Positions 1-5,776 of a DNA stretch of 15,961 nt are shown here, piece after piece. The DNA is taken from positions 1-15,961 of the forward strand of contig CALEUL010000008.1 in the NCBI GenBank assembly GCA_937921035.1. The letters run 5' to 3'. The translations under genes and the position numbers were made by a program. The stretch is from an uncultured Porphyromonadaceae bacterium. Its GTDB lineage: Bacteria; Bacteroidota; Bacteroidia; Bacteroidales; Muribaculaceae. Below the pieces are notes generated by a model. That model ran no database searches, had not been told where the DNA came from, and saw nothing but the letters and a program-made list of their open reading frames with translations. Position 1 is the first letter of the stretch. Each line of letters begins with the position of its first letter.

Positions 1-123
1 CCGAGGGGTCAAATCCCGCGTGCCCGAAGGGGTCAAACGCACGCGCCTTTTCCACTCGGACAAGATCCGCGTGAACTTCTTCCACCTGCGTCAGCGGGCA
101 CTGCAGCACCTTCAGCAACAGCA

Positions 124-549
124 ATGCACGGCAAGTTCCTTTTCGGTATCGTCAACAAAAACAGACGCTGCAAGGACGGGCACATGGAAGTATCAAAGGA
201 ATATTTGGCATTTGTCAATCGGGAGGCTGACGAGTTTGTGATGCGCAATATGCCTGGCGGAGACATCTCCGAGGCCAAATACTTCGTGCCGATGTTCGAT
301 GGAGGCATTGCCGGATATTATGAAATAATAGGTATCACTTTTGGTTCTCGTAAGCAACCTTTGCTTGATGATGATGCCAATCCGATATTGGATGCCAAAG
401 GAAAAGAAATCATGGTCAAGATGCCGTGCCTGAACATCAAGCTCGGAGCATACACACCCCTCGGCGACCATATTGCAGAAATTCCTAAGTTCCGCAATTG
501 GAACGGTCAGATACATACTTACTCAGAGTTACTGGATTTATACAAATAA
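124..549 (+). CDS. Hypothetical protein next to AbiH (5' end uncertain, possibly partial or frame-disrupted)
   Basis: I do not recognise this family. The soluble protein of about 141 residues (121 if it starts at ATG 184) has a mid-region with YFVPMFDGGIAGYYEI, a predicted beta-rich segment, and ends in a polar tail; no signal peptide or membrane segment is seen. The ATG at 124 has no obvious ribosome binding site, whereas ATG 184 has AAGGAC a few bases upstream. The frame stays open to the window edge, but the residues encoded before 124 are low-complexity and not protein-like. The best-looking coding frame for positions 2 to about 120 is a different one (HSDKIRVNFFHLRQRALQHL...). Either two genes overlap here or a frameshift broke a longer gene. 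Its stop lies 19 nt before the AbiH start, so the two are probably cotranscribed. Confidence 0.5.
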   Translation: MHGKFLFGIVNKNRRCKDGHMEVSKEYLAFVNREADEFVMRNMPGGDISEAKYFVPMFDGGIAGYYEIIGITFGSRKQPLLDDDANPILDAKGKEIMVKMPCLNIKLGAYTPLGDHIAEIPKFRNWNGQIHTYSELLDLYK

Positions 550-568
550 GGTAGAAGTAGATTTTCGT

Positions 569-1510
569 ATGAGTTCATCAATTAACGAGCTATATCTAAT
601 CGGTAATGGATTTGATATGCACCATTGTATCAGCTCCAGTTACAATAATTTCAAGGATTGGTTAGAGGACAAAGATGCAGTTGTCTTCAACCGTCTATTT
701 CAGGTTTATGAATTCGATGGTGGAGATTTGTGGAGTTCATTGGAAGAAAATTTAGGGAACATCCCTATAGAGGCAATTCTTGAAGACTACGTATCTTCTC
801 CATTTATGATATTTTTTACACAGGTAGATGGAAGTCGCGGATGTTTTAACCTTGATGATTATTCTGATGGGCCTATACCGGAAGTAGGATATACTCTCAA
901 CAGATTATATTTTCACATAGAACAATATTTTAAAGAATGGGTTTTACAACTTGGTGCACCTGATTATAATCAGAGAGTTCAGATAAACAAGAACAATTCA
1001 TATTTCATAAATTTCAATTACACTACAACATTAGAAACGGCGTATGGAATTAACAGAGGTAGCATTTGTTATATTCATGGATGTGCAGCACTAAATCAAT
1101 ACCTTATATTTGGCCATAACCAAACTCCAGAGACAATCAAAAACAAATGGCATTTTGATACCTTCACCAATGAAAAAGAGCAATTGGAAGAAGCCGTCAA
1201 TGATATGGGGACTTTATATAAGGATGTAAATGCCATAATAAAAAACAATAATGAAATATGGAAAAAACTGTCTGACATTGACACAATACATGTATGGGGA
1301 CTCTCTTTGTCAGATGTCGATTTCCCATATTTAAGACATATTAAAAGCATCGTAAATCCCCAAGTCAAATGGGAATTCAGTTGGTACAACGAAAATGACA
1401 AGAAACGCATAGAGAATGTCATCGAACAACTATCGTTAAGAAACACTTCTCTGATACAGTTATCGGACATCATTCTGCCGCATCCGAAACAGTTAAACTT
1501 GTTTGAATAA
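569..1510 (+). CDS. AbiH-family abortive infection (phage defence) protein
   Basis: Assigned to the bacteriophage abortive infection AbiH family from motifs spread over the whole 313-residue protein. These are an N-terminal LYLIGNGFDMHH (residues 8-19), FINFNYTTTLE in the middle, then YIHG, LIFGHNQ, and near the C-terminus HVWGLSLSDVDFPYL. The spacing and a length just above 300 aa fit the family. The GNGFD and FNYT/IHG/LSDVD motifs resemble a nucleotide-binding Rossmann-like fold, but the biochemical activity is not something I can read here. AbiH proteins are known to cause infected cells to abort phage production. I chose ATG 569 because the GNGFD motif sits within 15 residues of it and AGGTAGAAG precedes it; the frame is open further upstream. 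The gene is clearly AT-richer than the mobilisation genes, suggesting separately acquired cargo. It probably shares a transcript with the unrecognised gene before it. Confidence 0.85.
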   Translation: MSSSINELYLIGNGFDMHHCISSSYNNFKDWLEDKDAVVFNRLFQVYEFDGGDLWSSLEENLGNIPIEAILEDYVSSPFMIFFTQVDGSRGCFNLDDYSDGPIPEVGYTLNRLYFHIEQYFKEWVLQLGAPDYNQRVQINKNNSYFINFNYTTTLETAYGINRGSICYIHGCAALNQYLIFGHNQTPETIKNKWHFDTFTNEKEQLEEAVNDMGTLYKDVNAIIKNNNEIWKKLSDIDTIHVWGLSLSDVDFPYLRHIKSIVNPQVKWEFSWYNENDKKRIENVIEQLSLRNTSLIQLSDIILPHPKQLNLFE

Positions 1511-1546
1511 TTGGTTACGAGGCAAAAAACTTGAATTTACAGAATC

Positions 1547-1590
1547 CCCCCTAAGCACCCCTTATGTACCCCCTAAGTACCCCTCAAGCT
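1547..1590. repeat. Four 11-bp tandem units, C-rich (CCCCCTAAGYA type)
   Basis: Units start at 1547, 1558, 1569 and 1580: ccccctaagca, ccccttatgta, ccccctaagta and cccctcaagct. Units 1 and 3 differ at one base. The period is exactly 11 bp, about one helical turn, so a protein binding each unit would sit on one face of DNA. No reading frame crosses the stretch because TAA occurs in it. The role is unknown; iteron-like protein binding is an inference. Confidence 0.7.
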
Positions 1591-1612
1591 AAGCAATCAC
1601 TCAAAATCGCCA

Positions 1613-1656
1613 CCGACCAAGTTGCGACCAACTACTGATCAAGTACCGACCAAATT
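1613..1656. repeat. Four 11-bp tandem units, CCGACCAA type
   Basis: Units start at 1613, 1624, 1635 and 1646: ccgaccaagtt, gcgaccaacta, ctgatcaagta and ccgaccaaatt. The array starts 66 bp (6 x 11) after the first unit of the C-rich array, so both share one register. An inverted repeat flanks it: cactcaaaat at 1598-1607 and aatttgagtg at 1662-1671 (9 of 10 pair). It is non-coding. Confidence 0.7.
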
Positions 1657-1692
1657 CTAATAATTTGAGTGCTTAAAAAGCAACACCTAAAA

Positions 1693-1729
1693 AATCGCAT
1701 CGGAAAGGCTGTCCCATTCCGATGCGATT
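1693..1729 (-). terminator. Intrinsic terminator, probably shared by the mobilisation operon and AbiH
   Basis: A perfect 13-bp stem (aatcgcatcggaa at 1693-1705 with ttccgatgcgatt at 1717-1729) encloses an 11-nt loop. On the minus strand it is followed by a run of six T residues, so it should end the minus-strand mobilisation operon, whose last stop is at 1758. On the plus strand the downstream bases are only moderately T-rich, so termination of the AbiH transcript is likely but weaker. Confidence 0.85.
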
Positions 1730-1757
1730 CTTAGTTTCTTGTTATATGTCCGAAGAA

Positions 1758-2417
1758 TTACTTGCTGCCCTGCTTTTCGGCCGTTGTTTTGATGCTCTCC
1801 TGCATCAGACTATCAGAAACCACTTTCAGAGAAGCATCATATCCGTCCGCTTGCTTCCGCATCCACTCAATGGCTTTCTCGTCTCGGTGGATGTCGAACA
1901 CTTTATTCAACCAAAGAACATCGTTAGCATTGCATCCACCCCATGCGCGGATGGCACGGAACTTCAGGGCATCATCGGCGTACTGGCGGTTGGATTGCCA
2001 CTGCGCGATGTTGCCCCATAGGGATAAGGCGCAGGCCACGCCAAGCCCTGCGACAAAAGAAAATACTTTCTTGGATTTGATGTCGAAGCTGTGTTTATGG
2101 ATATGCTCCTGCGGGTGGTACTTCTGTTCTACTTCTTGCTTCTCCTGCACTTTTTTGATGGTGTCAAGGTGTTGCAAAATCACAGTGGAAATTTGTGCGT
2201 ATGCCTTCCAGTGCTTTGCCAACAAGCCCTTAATATCTTCCGATTGGGCTTTGGCTGTTTCTGCCACAGCCTCCTTAATCGGAGATAAATCCTGGGTGTT
2301 GGTTTCGCCTTGTGGGACTTGCGCCACCGATTTGGGTAGTTCTTCCAACTTGTTGTTGATGCCTTTTAAGGCGGTTTTGATTTCCTCGAAGAGGATGAAT
2401 ACATTGTTGTCTGCCAT
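1758..2417 (-). CDS. Membrane-anchored mobilisation-cluster protein, function unknown
   Basis: A 219-residue protein is the last gene of the MobC-relaxase operon, starting 2 nt after the relaxase stop. Residues 1-105 are polar and mostly helical, with likely coiled-coil stretches (KTALKGINNKLEEL; LQHLDTIKKVQEKQEVEQKY) and a His-rich HPQEHIHKH patch at about 101-109. One hydrophobic helix follows (about 118-136, VFSFVAGLGVACALSLWGNI), then a polar C-terminal domain of about 80 residues. Proteins in this position are common in Bacteroides mobilisation regions, often annotated only as mobilisation or hypothetical proteins. A role linking the relaxosome to the membrane or to a helper secretion channel is inferred from position and topology, not from a recognised domain. 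Confidence 0.75.
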   Translation of the reverse strand: MADNNVFILFEEIKTALKGINNKLEELPKSVAQVPQGETNTQDLSPIKEAVAETAKAQSEDIKGLLAKHWKAYAQISTVILQHLDTIKKVQEKQEVEQKYHPQEHIHKHSFDIKSKKVFSFVAGLGVACALSLWGNIAQWQSNRQYADDALKFRAIRAWGGCNANDVLWLNKVFDIHRDEKAIEWMRKQADGYDASLKVVSDSLMQESIKTTAEKQGSK

Positions 2418-2419
2418 TG

Positions 2420-3343
2420 TTACCAGTTGATTTTACGTTGTTTCTTCTTTTTCTTGTTTCTCAGATAGGGGTCATAAGGCTGCTGTTCCTCCGGTGCATT
2501 GCTTGGAGTGAGTAAGCCTAATGAACCGTTGATAAACTCGCCACCACCACTTGCGGTCGGGCTAATTTCTTCCCGATTAGCCAGTGGTTGAGGGGGCATC
2601 TGTCGTTCTCCATAGTTGTTACGGGCCAATGCCGCATCAATCTTGGAGTAGCTGAATTGTCTGTCAACTTTGGACCCGTTGAAGCGGTAGCCATTCATTG
2701 AGAAGACGATGCCTTGAATCTCATCCGTCTGCCCCTTGTACTTGAACTGCACTCCTACACCCTGCCGTTCCAATCGGTCAAGCAAGGTCTGCCAATCCTT
2801 GCATCTACCGACTTCCGCTTTCAAGATTTGATAGAGTTCATACCTCGTCTTGTCCGGTTCTCGCAATCGGTCCATCTTCACCTGCTCCTTGCCGTTGGCA
2901 AAGTGAAGCCCATATTTTTTGGTTAGCTCCTTACAGATACGCTCACTGCGGAAGCGGTCGTTTCGGTCGGAGATGGTTTTGCCGTTATTGTCAATGCGGT
3001 TGAAGGCGATATGCACGTGCGGATGTTCCTTGTCGAAATGCCGCCCGATGAGGTACTGCGTCTCCTTAATACCCATCCGCTCCATGTACTCACGGGCTAT
3101 CTGCGCCATGATTGCGTTGTTCAACCGTGGCGCATCTTTCTTGGAAAAGCTCAATGCGATGTGCCCAACGACCTTGGTCACCTTTGGATTCATCTGCGCT
3201 TGGCCGATAAATCCTTGTGCTATCGTGTCGTTATTTTCCAGAAGTAAGCCGTCCGCATCTATGATTTGAGTGCCTTTCTCATCGTTCAGAATATAGTTAA
3301 CCACACCTTTGAAGTCCAAGCCTTTCATGATTTTGGCTATCAT
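2420..3343 (-). CDS. Relaxase / mobilisation nuclease (VirD2-like, Relaxase PF03432 type)
   Basis: The relaxase that would nick the element at oriT and pilot the single strand during transfer; 307 residues. The N-terminus MIAKIMKGLDFKGVVNYIL is the classic first motif, with Tyr17 the likely nucleophile. RHFDKEHPHVHIAFNRID (residues 101-118) supplies the metal-binding histidine cluster (H107, H109, H111). The C-terminal third is basic and ends in a lysine-rich tail. I start at ATG 3343 because the homologous motif begins there and the codon overlaps the MobC stop as ATGA, implying translational coupling; the frame is open 42 codons further upstream inside mobC, but those residues are not relaxase-like. 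It lies between mobC and the membrane-anchored protein gene. No coupling protein or secretion genes are seen, so it would depend on a helper. Confidence 0.92.
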   Translation of the reverse strand: MIAKIMKGLDFKGVVNYILNDEKGTQIIDADGLLLENNDTIAQGFIGQAQMNPKVTKVVGHIALSFSKKDAPRLNNAIMAQIAREYMERMGIKETQYLIGRHFDKEHPHVHIAFNRIDNNGKTISDRNDRFRSERICKELTKKYGLHFANGKEQVKMDRLREPDKTRYELYQILKAEVGRCKDWQTLLDRLERQGVGVQFKYKGQTDEIQGIVFSMNGYRFNGSKVDRQFSYSKIDAALARNNYGERQMPPQPLANREEISPTASGGGEFINGSLGLLTPSNAPEEQQPYDPYLRNKKKKKQRKINW

Positions 3344-3696
3344 AGGCGTATGCGGTTCACAAGGTTGTCTATCTCTATCATCAAGGTGCGGCAGGGAACA
3401 AATACAGAGGCGTAGCCCTCTGCGTTCGCCTTCCGTGCTAGCTGGTTTAGATTGTTCGCCATGCCACACAACTTGCGGATAAGATCGCCGTGCTCTTTCG
3501 AGAGTCGTTCTCTTACGCCGCCTTCCGTGATGCAGCCACGGATGAACTCGCTGACAGAGACTCCTGCCGACTGCGCCTTGGACTTCAACAGATAGTAGTC
3601 TTCCGTTGCCATCTTCACCGTGATGCGGTATTTCAATTTCTCGGCGGCACCTTTGACCGGGCGACCGCCTTTGTTCTTTCTTTTATTGCTGTTCAT
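3340..3696 (-). CDS. mobC: MobC-like mobilisation accessory protein (relaxosome, ribbon-helix-helix type)
   Basis: An accessory DNA-binding protein of 118 residues that in related systems binds oriT and helps the relaxase open it. The basic N-terminus (NSNKRKNKGGRPVKG) leads into KYRITVKMATEDYYLLKSKAQSAGVSVSEFIRGC, the beta-helix-helix pattern typical of MobC. The C-terminal half, LIRKLCGMANNLNQLARKAN..., is the conserved MobC signature. ATG 3696 is preferred; a TTG three codons upstream is possible. The TGA stop overlaps the relaxase ATG by 4 nt. The 184 nt between this start and the DUF3408 gene holds the candidate oriT, consistent with the encoded proteins acting on adjacent DNA. Confidence 0.9.
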   Translation of the reverse strand: MNSNKRKNKGGRPVKGAAEKLKYRITVKMATEDYYLLKSKAQSAGVSVSEFIRGCITEGGVRERLSKEHGDLIRKLCGMANNLNQLARKANAEGYASVFVPCRTLMIEIDNLVNRIRL

Positions 3697-3737
3697 GATT
3701 ATCAAGTTTACTTTGATTGCTGATTATAGTAGTTATA

Positions 3738-3868
3738 GACCAACGGGATGTCTTCCCTGCGAGGTTTGGAGCGGGGCAAGTGGTTTCGGTCTGCCCGAAA
3801 CATAAACTTGCCCTCTCCAAACTTCGTTACATGGATTTAGAGCAACTCTAATAGTTCATCCGTTGGTC
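3738..3868. other. Candidate oriT: nested palindrome upstream of mobC
   Basis: The main palindrome spans 3760-3826 with three arms: cgaggtttggag at 3760-3771 with ctccaaacttcg at 3815-3826 (one G-T pair), gggcaagt at 3774-3781 with acttgccc at 3806-3813, and gtttcgg at 3783-3789 with ccgaaac at 3795-3801, around a 5-nt loop. It is enclosed by an outer inverted repeat, gaccaacgggatg at 3738-3750 and catccgttggtc at 3857-3868 (one-base bulge). A small hairpin (ttagag/ctctaa, 3837-3851) lies between. There is no T-run, which argues against a terminator. Its place directly upstream of mobC and the relaxase fits an origin of transfer. The nic site is not identified. Confidence 0.6.
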
Positions 3869-3880
3869 GCTCCTTAATTC

Positions 3881-4393
3881 TCACAATTTACGCCATTGGT
3901 CGATGTCGTTTCCGTATGTGGAAAGATGATGGCGAGCGAGATTCTCGACCAATCCGGACACACTCATTCCCCGGCCACCAAGACAGCGGACAATTTTGTC
4001 CAGCTCATCGCGCACCTCACTGCTGACAAACACGGGTTTGCGGTCGATAATCTTGGGGACGCGCAGATAGGTGTCGCGGTACTCGTCCAGCGACAGCCGA
4101 CGCTGCTTGCTGCTGATGCGTCTGACGATGGTTCGCTCAGCAGGAATTCCATCCAACTCTGTGGCCGTTTCCTCTTGCTCATGTGTAACAGCTGCTGACA
4201 CCACCGTCTGCACTACGGATGCGTCCGGTTCTTCCAACGGAGGAAAGAGACTGCCCGTTTCGGCAGGCACCTCCGATTTCGCGTCAGCCGACTTTTCTGC
4301 CCGCTCTGCATTGGGCATGGAAGGCAGAAAGTCTTCCAACTTGAAGTTCTTGAACTCCTCATCGTTCTCAATGTTTTTGAATTTCTTACTCAT
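3881..4393 (-). CDS. DUF3408-type protein (Bacteroides mobile-element protein)
   Basis: A 170-residue protein whose C-terminal part (about residues 100-170: RLSLDEYRDTYLRVPK..., KPVFVSSEVRDELDKIVRCLGGRGMSVSGLVENLARHHL) matches the DUF3408 pattern found in Bacteroides conjugative and mobilisable elements. The SSEVRDELDKIV...MSVSGLVENLARHHL stretch looks like a ribbon-helix-helix DNA-binding fold, so it may bind oriT or regulate the mob genes (inference). Residues 1-95 are acidic, Pro/Ala/Glu-rich and probably disordered. ATG 4393 is chosen for its MSKKFKN start after AAGAAAC; a longer version from 4438 adds low-complexity residues. It is co-oriented with mobC but separated by the oriT candidate. 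Confidence 0.75.
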   Translation of the reverse strand: MSKKFKNIENDEEFKNFKLEDFLPSMPNAERAEKSADAKSEVPAETGSLFPPLEEPDASVVQTVVSAAVTHEQEETATELDGIPAERTIVRRISSKQRRLSLDEYRDTYLRVPKIIDRKPVFVSSEVRDELDKIVRCLGGRGMSVSGLVENLARHHLSTYGNDIDQWRKL

Positions 4394-4790
4394 ACTGTTT
4401 CTTGTTAATGTTGAATTACTATTGGTCGTTATGCGCATACTTGACCGTTTGTCGGATGCAAAATAACTACCTATAGTTCACCCCGTCAAGAAATTGGATT
4501 CTCTTAGGCAATTTTGTGTGGCTTTGCTTTGGAGCAACAGAAACAATAGTGCAGACTTCACCGATTCTCCGAGAACGAATAATAGGAAGCAATTATGGAC
4601 GCACTATAATTAAAGTCTTATCTGAACTGCGACATTCCCATTATATATAGGAATTAAGGCATATTCACCCAACAACTGGCACCGGTTTTCCAGTATGGTG
4701 ACGCCAAAGGCTGCCACTTCTGAAAAAAGCATTGTCGGATGGCGGATTATCCATTCCTTTGCGGCAGAAAAACAACAAAAGCACTGAATT
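4394..4790. other. Divergent intergenic region between the DUF3408 and HTH genes
   Basis: 397 nt with no credible gene; the frames crossing it on the minus strand run into the HTH gene and are not protein-like. It must hold the promoters for both divergent transcription units. Small structures seen: ttctc-c-gagaa near 4563-4573, and separated arms atagtgc/gcactat around 4547 and 4611. A plus-strand promoter candidate is listed separately. No strong canonical promoter was seen for the DUF3408 gene, although TATTTTG (one base short of the consensus spacing) occurs about 65 bp upstream of its start. Confidence 0.6.
4732..4761 (+). promoter_or_regulatory. Candidate Bacteroides-type promoter for the HTH gene pair
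   Basis: TTG at 4732-4734 and TTCCTTTG at 4754-4761 (one mismatch to TAnnTTTG) are separated by 19 nt. This places transcription start about 20-25 nt before the ATG at 4791. Spacing fits; the box is imperfect. Confidence 0.35.
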
Positions 4791-5102
4791 ATGGAAATAG
4801 TATCTATTGAGAAAAGAACCTTTGAGGCGATGGTCGCCAAGTTCGACCAGTTCGCCCGCCGCATGGATGCCATTTGCCATCGGCACGGCGAAAAAACAAT
4901 GAGTGAGTGGATGGACAATCAGGACGTATGCCGGATGCTCAACATCAGTCCGCGTACCTTGCAGACGCTGCGGGACAATGGAACACTCGCCTTCTCGCAA
5001 ATCAACCACAAGACGTATTATCGTCCCGAGGACGTGAAGCGCATCGTGGCTCATGTGGAGGACAGACGAAAAGAAGCACGGTTCAAAGGACGGACAATAT
5101 AA
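4791..5102 (+). CDS. Small helix-turn-helix protein 1 (excisionase/regulator type)
   Basis: A 103-residue basic protein. Residues 40-62 (WMDNQDVCRMLNISPRTLQTLRD) form a MerR/excisionase-like helix-turn-helix, followed by a wing NGTLAFSQINHKTYYRPEDVKRIV. The first 35 residues are helical and the tail is Arg/Lys-rich. In CTnDOT-type elements such small HTH proteins (Xis2c/Xis2d-like) bend DNA for excision or regulate transfer genes. An analogous role is inferred here from fold and context only. It lies 46 nt before a second gene of the same architecture, probably one transcription unit, divergent from the mobilisation genes and convergent with the integrase. Confidence 0.85.
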   Translation: MEIVSIEKRTFEAMVAKFDQFARRMDAICHRHGEKTMSEWMDNQDVCRMLNISPRTLQTLRDNGTLAFSQINHKTYYRPEDVKRIVAHVEDRRKEARFKGRTI

Positions 5103-5148
5103 ACAAGAAACAAAGTAGAATAACAATAACCACTAAATCCAACGTGAC

Positions 5149-5454
5149 ATGAATGAACTGATGACCAAAGACAACGAGTGGATTCTCCACTTCATGGGTA
5201 GTCTCGACCGACTGCTGGACAACTACGAGCGTATGGCTGCCAACTATCGCCCTACACTGGGCGGAGAGCGTTTCTTCACCGACAAGGAAGTCTCGGCGCG
5301 ATTGAAGGTAAGCCGACGTACACTCCAGGACTACCGTAACGAGGGACGGATACCTTATATCCAGTTAGGCGGCAAGATTCTCTACCGCGAGTCGGATATA
5401 GAGAAGATACTGCTTGACGGCTACCGCTCCGCCTACAGACAGACGGCCATCTGA
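5149..5454 (+). CDS. Small helix-turn-helix protein 2 (excisionase/regulator type)
   Basis: A 101-residue protein with the same plan as its upstream neighbour: an N-terminal helical segment (EWILHFMGSLDRLLDNYERMA), a helix-turn-helix at about 42-64 (FFTDKEVSARLKVSRRTLQDYRN) and a wing EGRIPYIQLGGKILYRESDIEKIL. Shared positions (D-x-E/D-V, S-x-RTLQ, Y-R-x-x-D-I/V) indicate distant paralogy. The likely role is excision factor or regulator, as for the paired Xis proteins of CTnDOT; this is family-level inference. The ATG at 5149 lies 46 nt past the upstream stop, with no clear Shine-Dalgarno site, which is normal for Bacteroidales. A large hairpin follows 60 nt after the stop. Confidence 0.85.
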   Translation: MNELMTKDNEWILHFMGSLDRLLDNYERMAANYRPTLGGERFFTDKEVSARLKVSRRTLQDYRNEGRIPYIQLGGKILYRESDIEKILLDGYRSAYRQTAI

Positions 5455-5514
5455 TTTCCTTGAAGGAGCGAAGTTTGCCGTCTGCCCTATAACTTGCGGC
5501 AGCAAAAAGAAAAA

Positions 5515-5567
5515 GGAACGGTTTACGGATGAAGCATCATAATTCCGCTTCGTCTGTAAGCCGTTCC
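5515..5567 (+). terminator. Large hairpin downstream of the HTH pair (terminator-like)
   Basis: Arms 5515-5535 and 5547-5567 pair over all 21 positions, with an 11-nt loop; three of the pairs are G-U when read on the plus strand. On the minus strand those same positions would be A-C mismatches, so the structure belongs to a plus-strand RNA or strand. It is preceded by an A-rich stretch but followed only by TGTCTTCTGATTTC, so it is a weak intrinsic terminator at best and may instead be a transcript-end stabiliser. Confidence 0.6.
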
Positions 5568-5580
5568 TGTCTTCTGATTT

Positions 5581-5770
5581 CCCGTCAGTCGCTTGTTTCC
5601 GTTGCCGGATGCCCTATGAGCGTATGGTCGGCAGGGGCAAGGTTTTCGGGCTGAATACGCTCCGCAGGAGGAAGATTCTGCCCGAAACGGTTCTGCCGCC
5701 TGACCTTGCCTCTGCCATCAAACCATGCGCTACCTTTGCATCCGGACATCGGAAACAAGTGTCTGGCGGG
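5581..5770 (+). other. 190-bp imperfect palindrome between convergent genes (structured RNA or ssDNA element?)
   Basis: Nested arms pair almost throughout: 5581-5601 with 5750-5770 (21 positions, two G-T pairs, one T-T mismatch); ccggatgc 5605-5612 with 5738-5745; agcgtatggt 5619-5628 with 5722-5731 (one T-G); ggcaggggcaaggt 5630-5643 with 5703-5716 (one G-T); tttcgggc 5644-5651 with gcccgaaa 5680-5687. A tip hairpin (ctcc/ggag, 5660-5670) completes it. Symmetric internal loops of 6+6 nt (5613-5618, 5732-5737) separate arms. It sits in the gap between the HTH pair and the RhuM-like gene, ending 6 nt before the latter's stop codon. No open frame through it looks like protein. Function is unknown; see findings. 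Confidence 0.75.
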
Positions 5771-5776
5771 ATGGAG

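Noticed and set aside
1547..1656. CRISPR-like array
   Set aside because: Units are 11 bp, contiguous, degenerate and without spacers; no cas genes are present.
1762..2430. Plus-strand 222-codon frame opposite the membrane-anchored mobilisation protein
   Set aside because: Antisense shadow; the minus-strand gene has operon context, a terminator and a plausible membrane helix, while this frame is Ser/Cys-rich.
3760..3826. Intrinsic terminator for the DUF3408 gene
   Set aside because: Neither strand has a T-run after the stem, and the nested multi-arm form and position before mobC fit oriT better.
4610..5126. Minus-strand frames opposite the first HTH gene and its upstream region
   Set aside because: They overlap a clear plus-strand HTH protein and are rich in Cys, Phe and His with no recognisable pattern.
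5581..5770. Integron attC site or retron msr-msd
   Set aside because: No integron integrase, gene cassette or reverse transcriptase is in the window, and the core-site motifs expected for attC are not seen.
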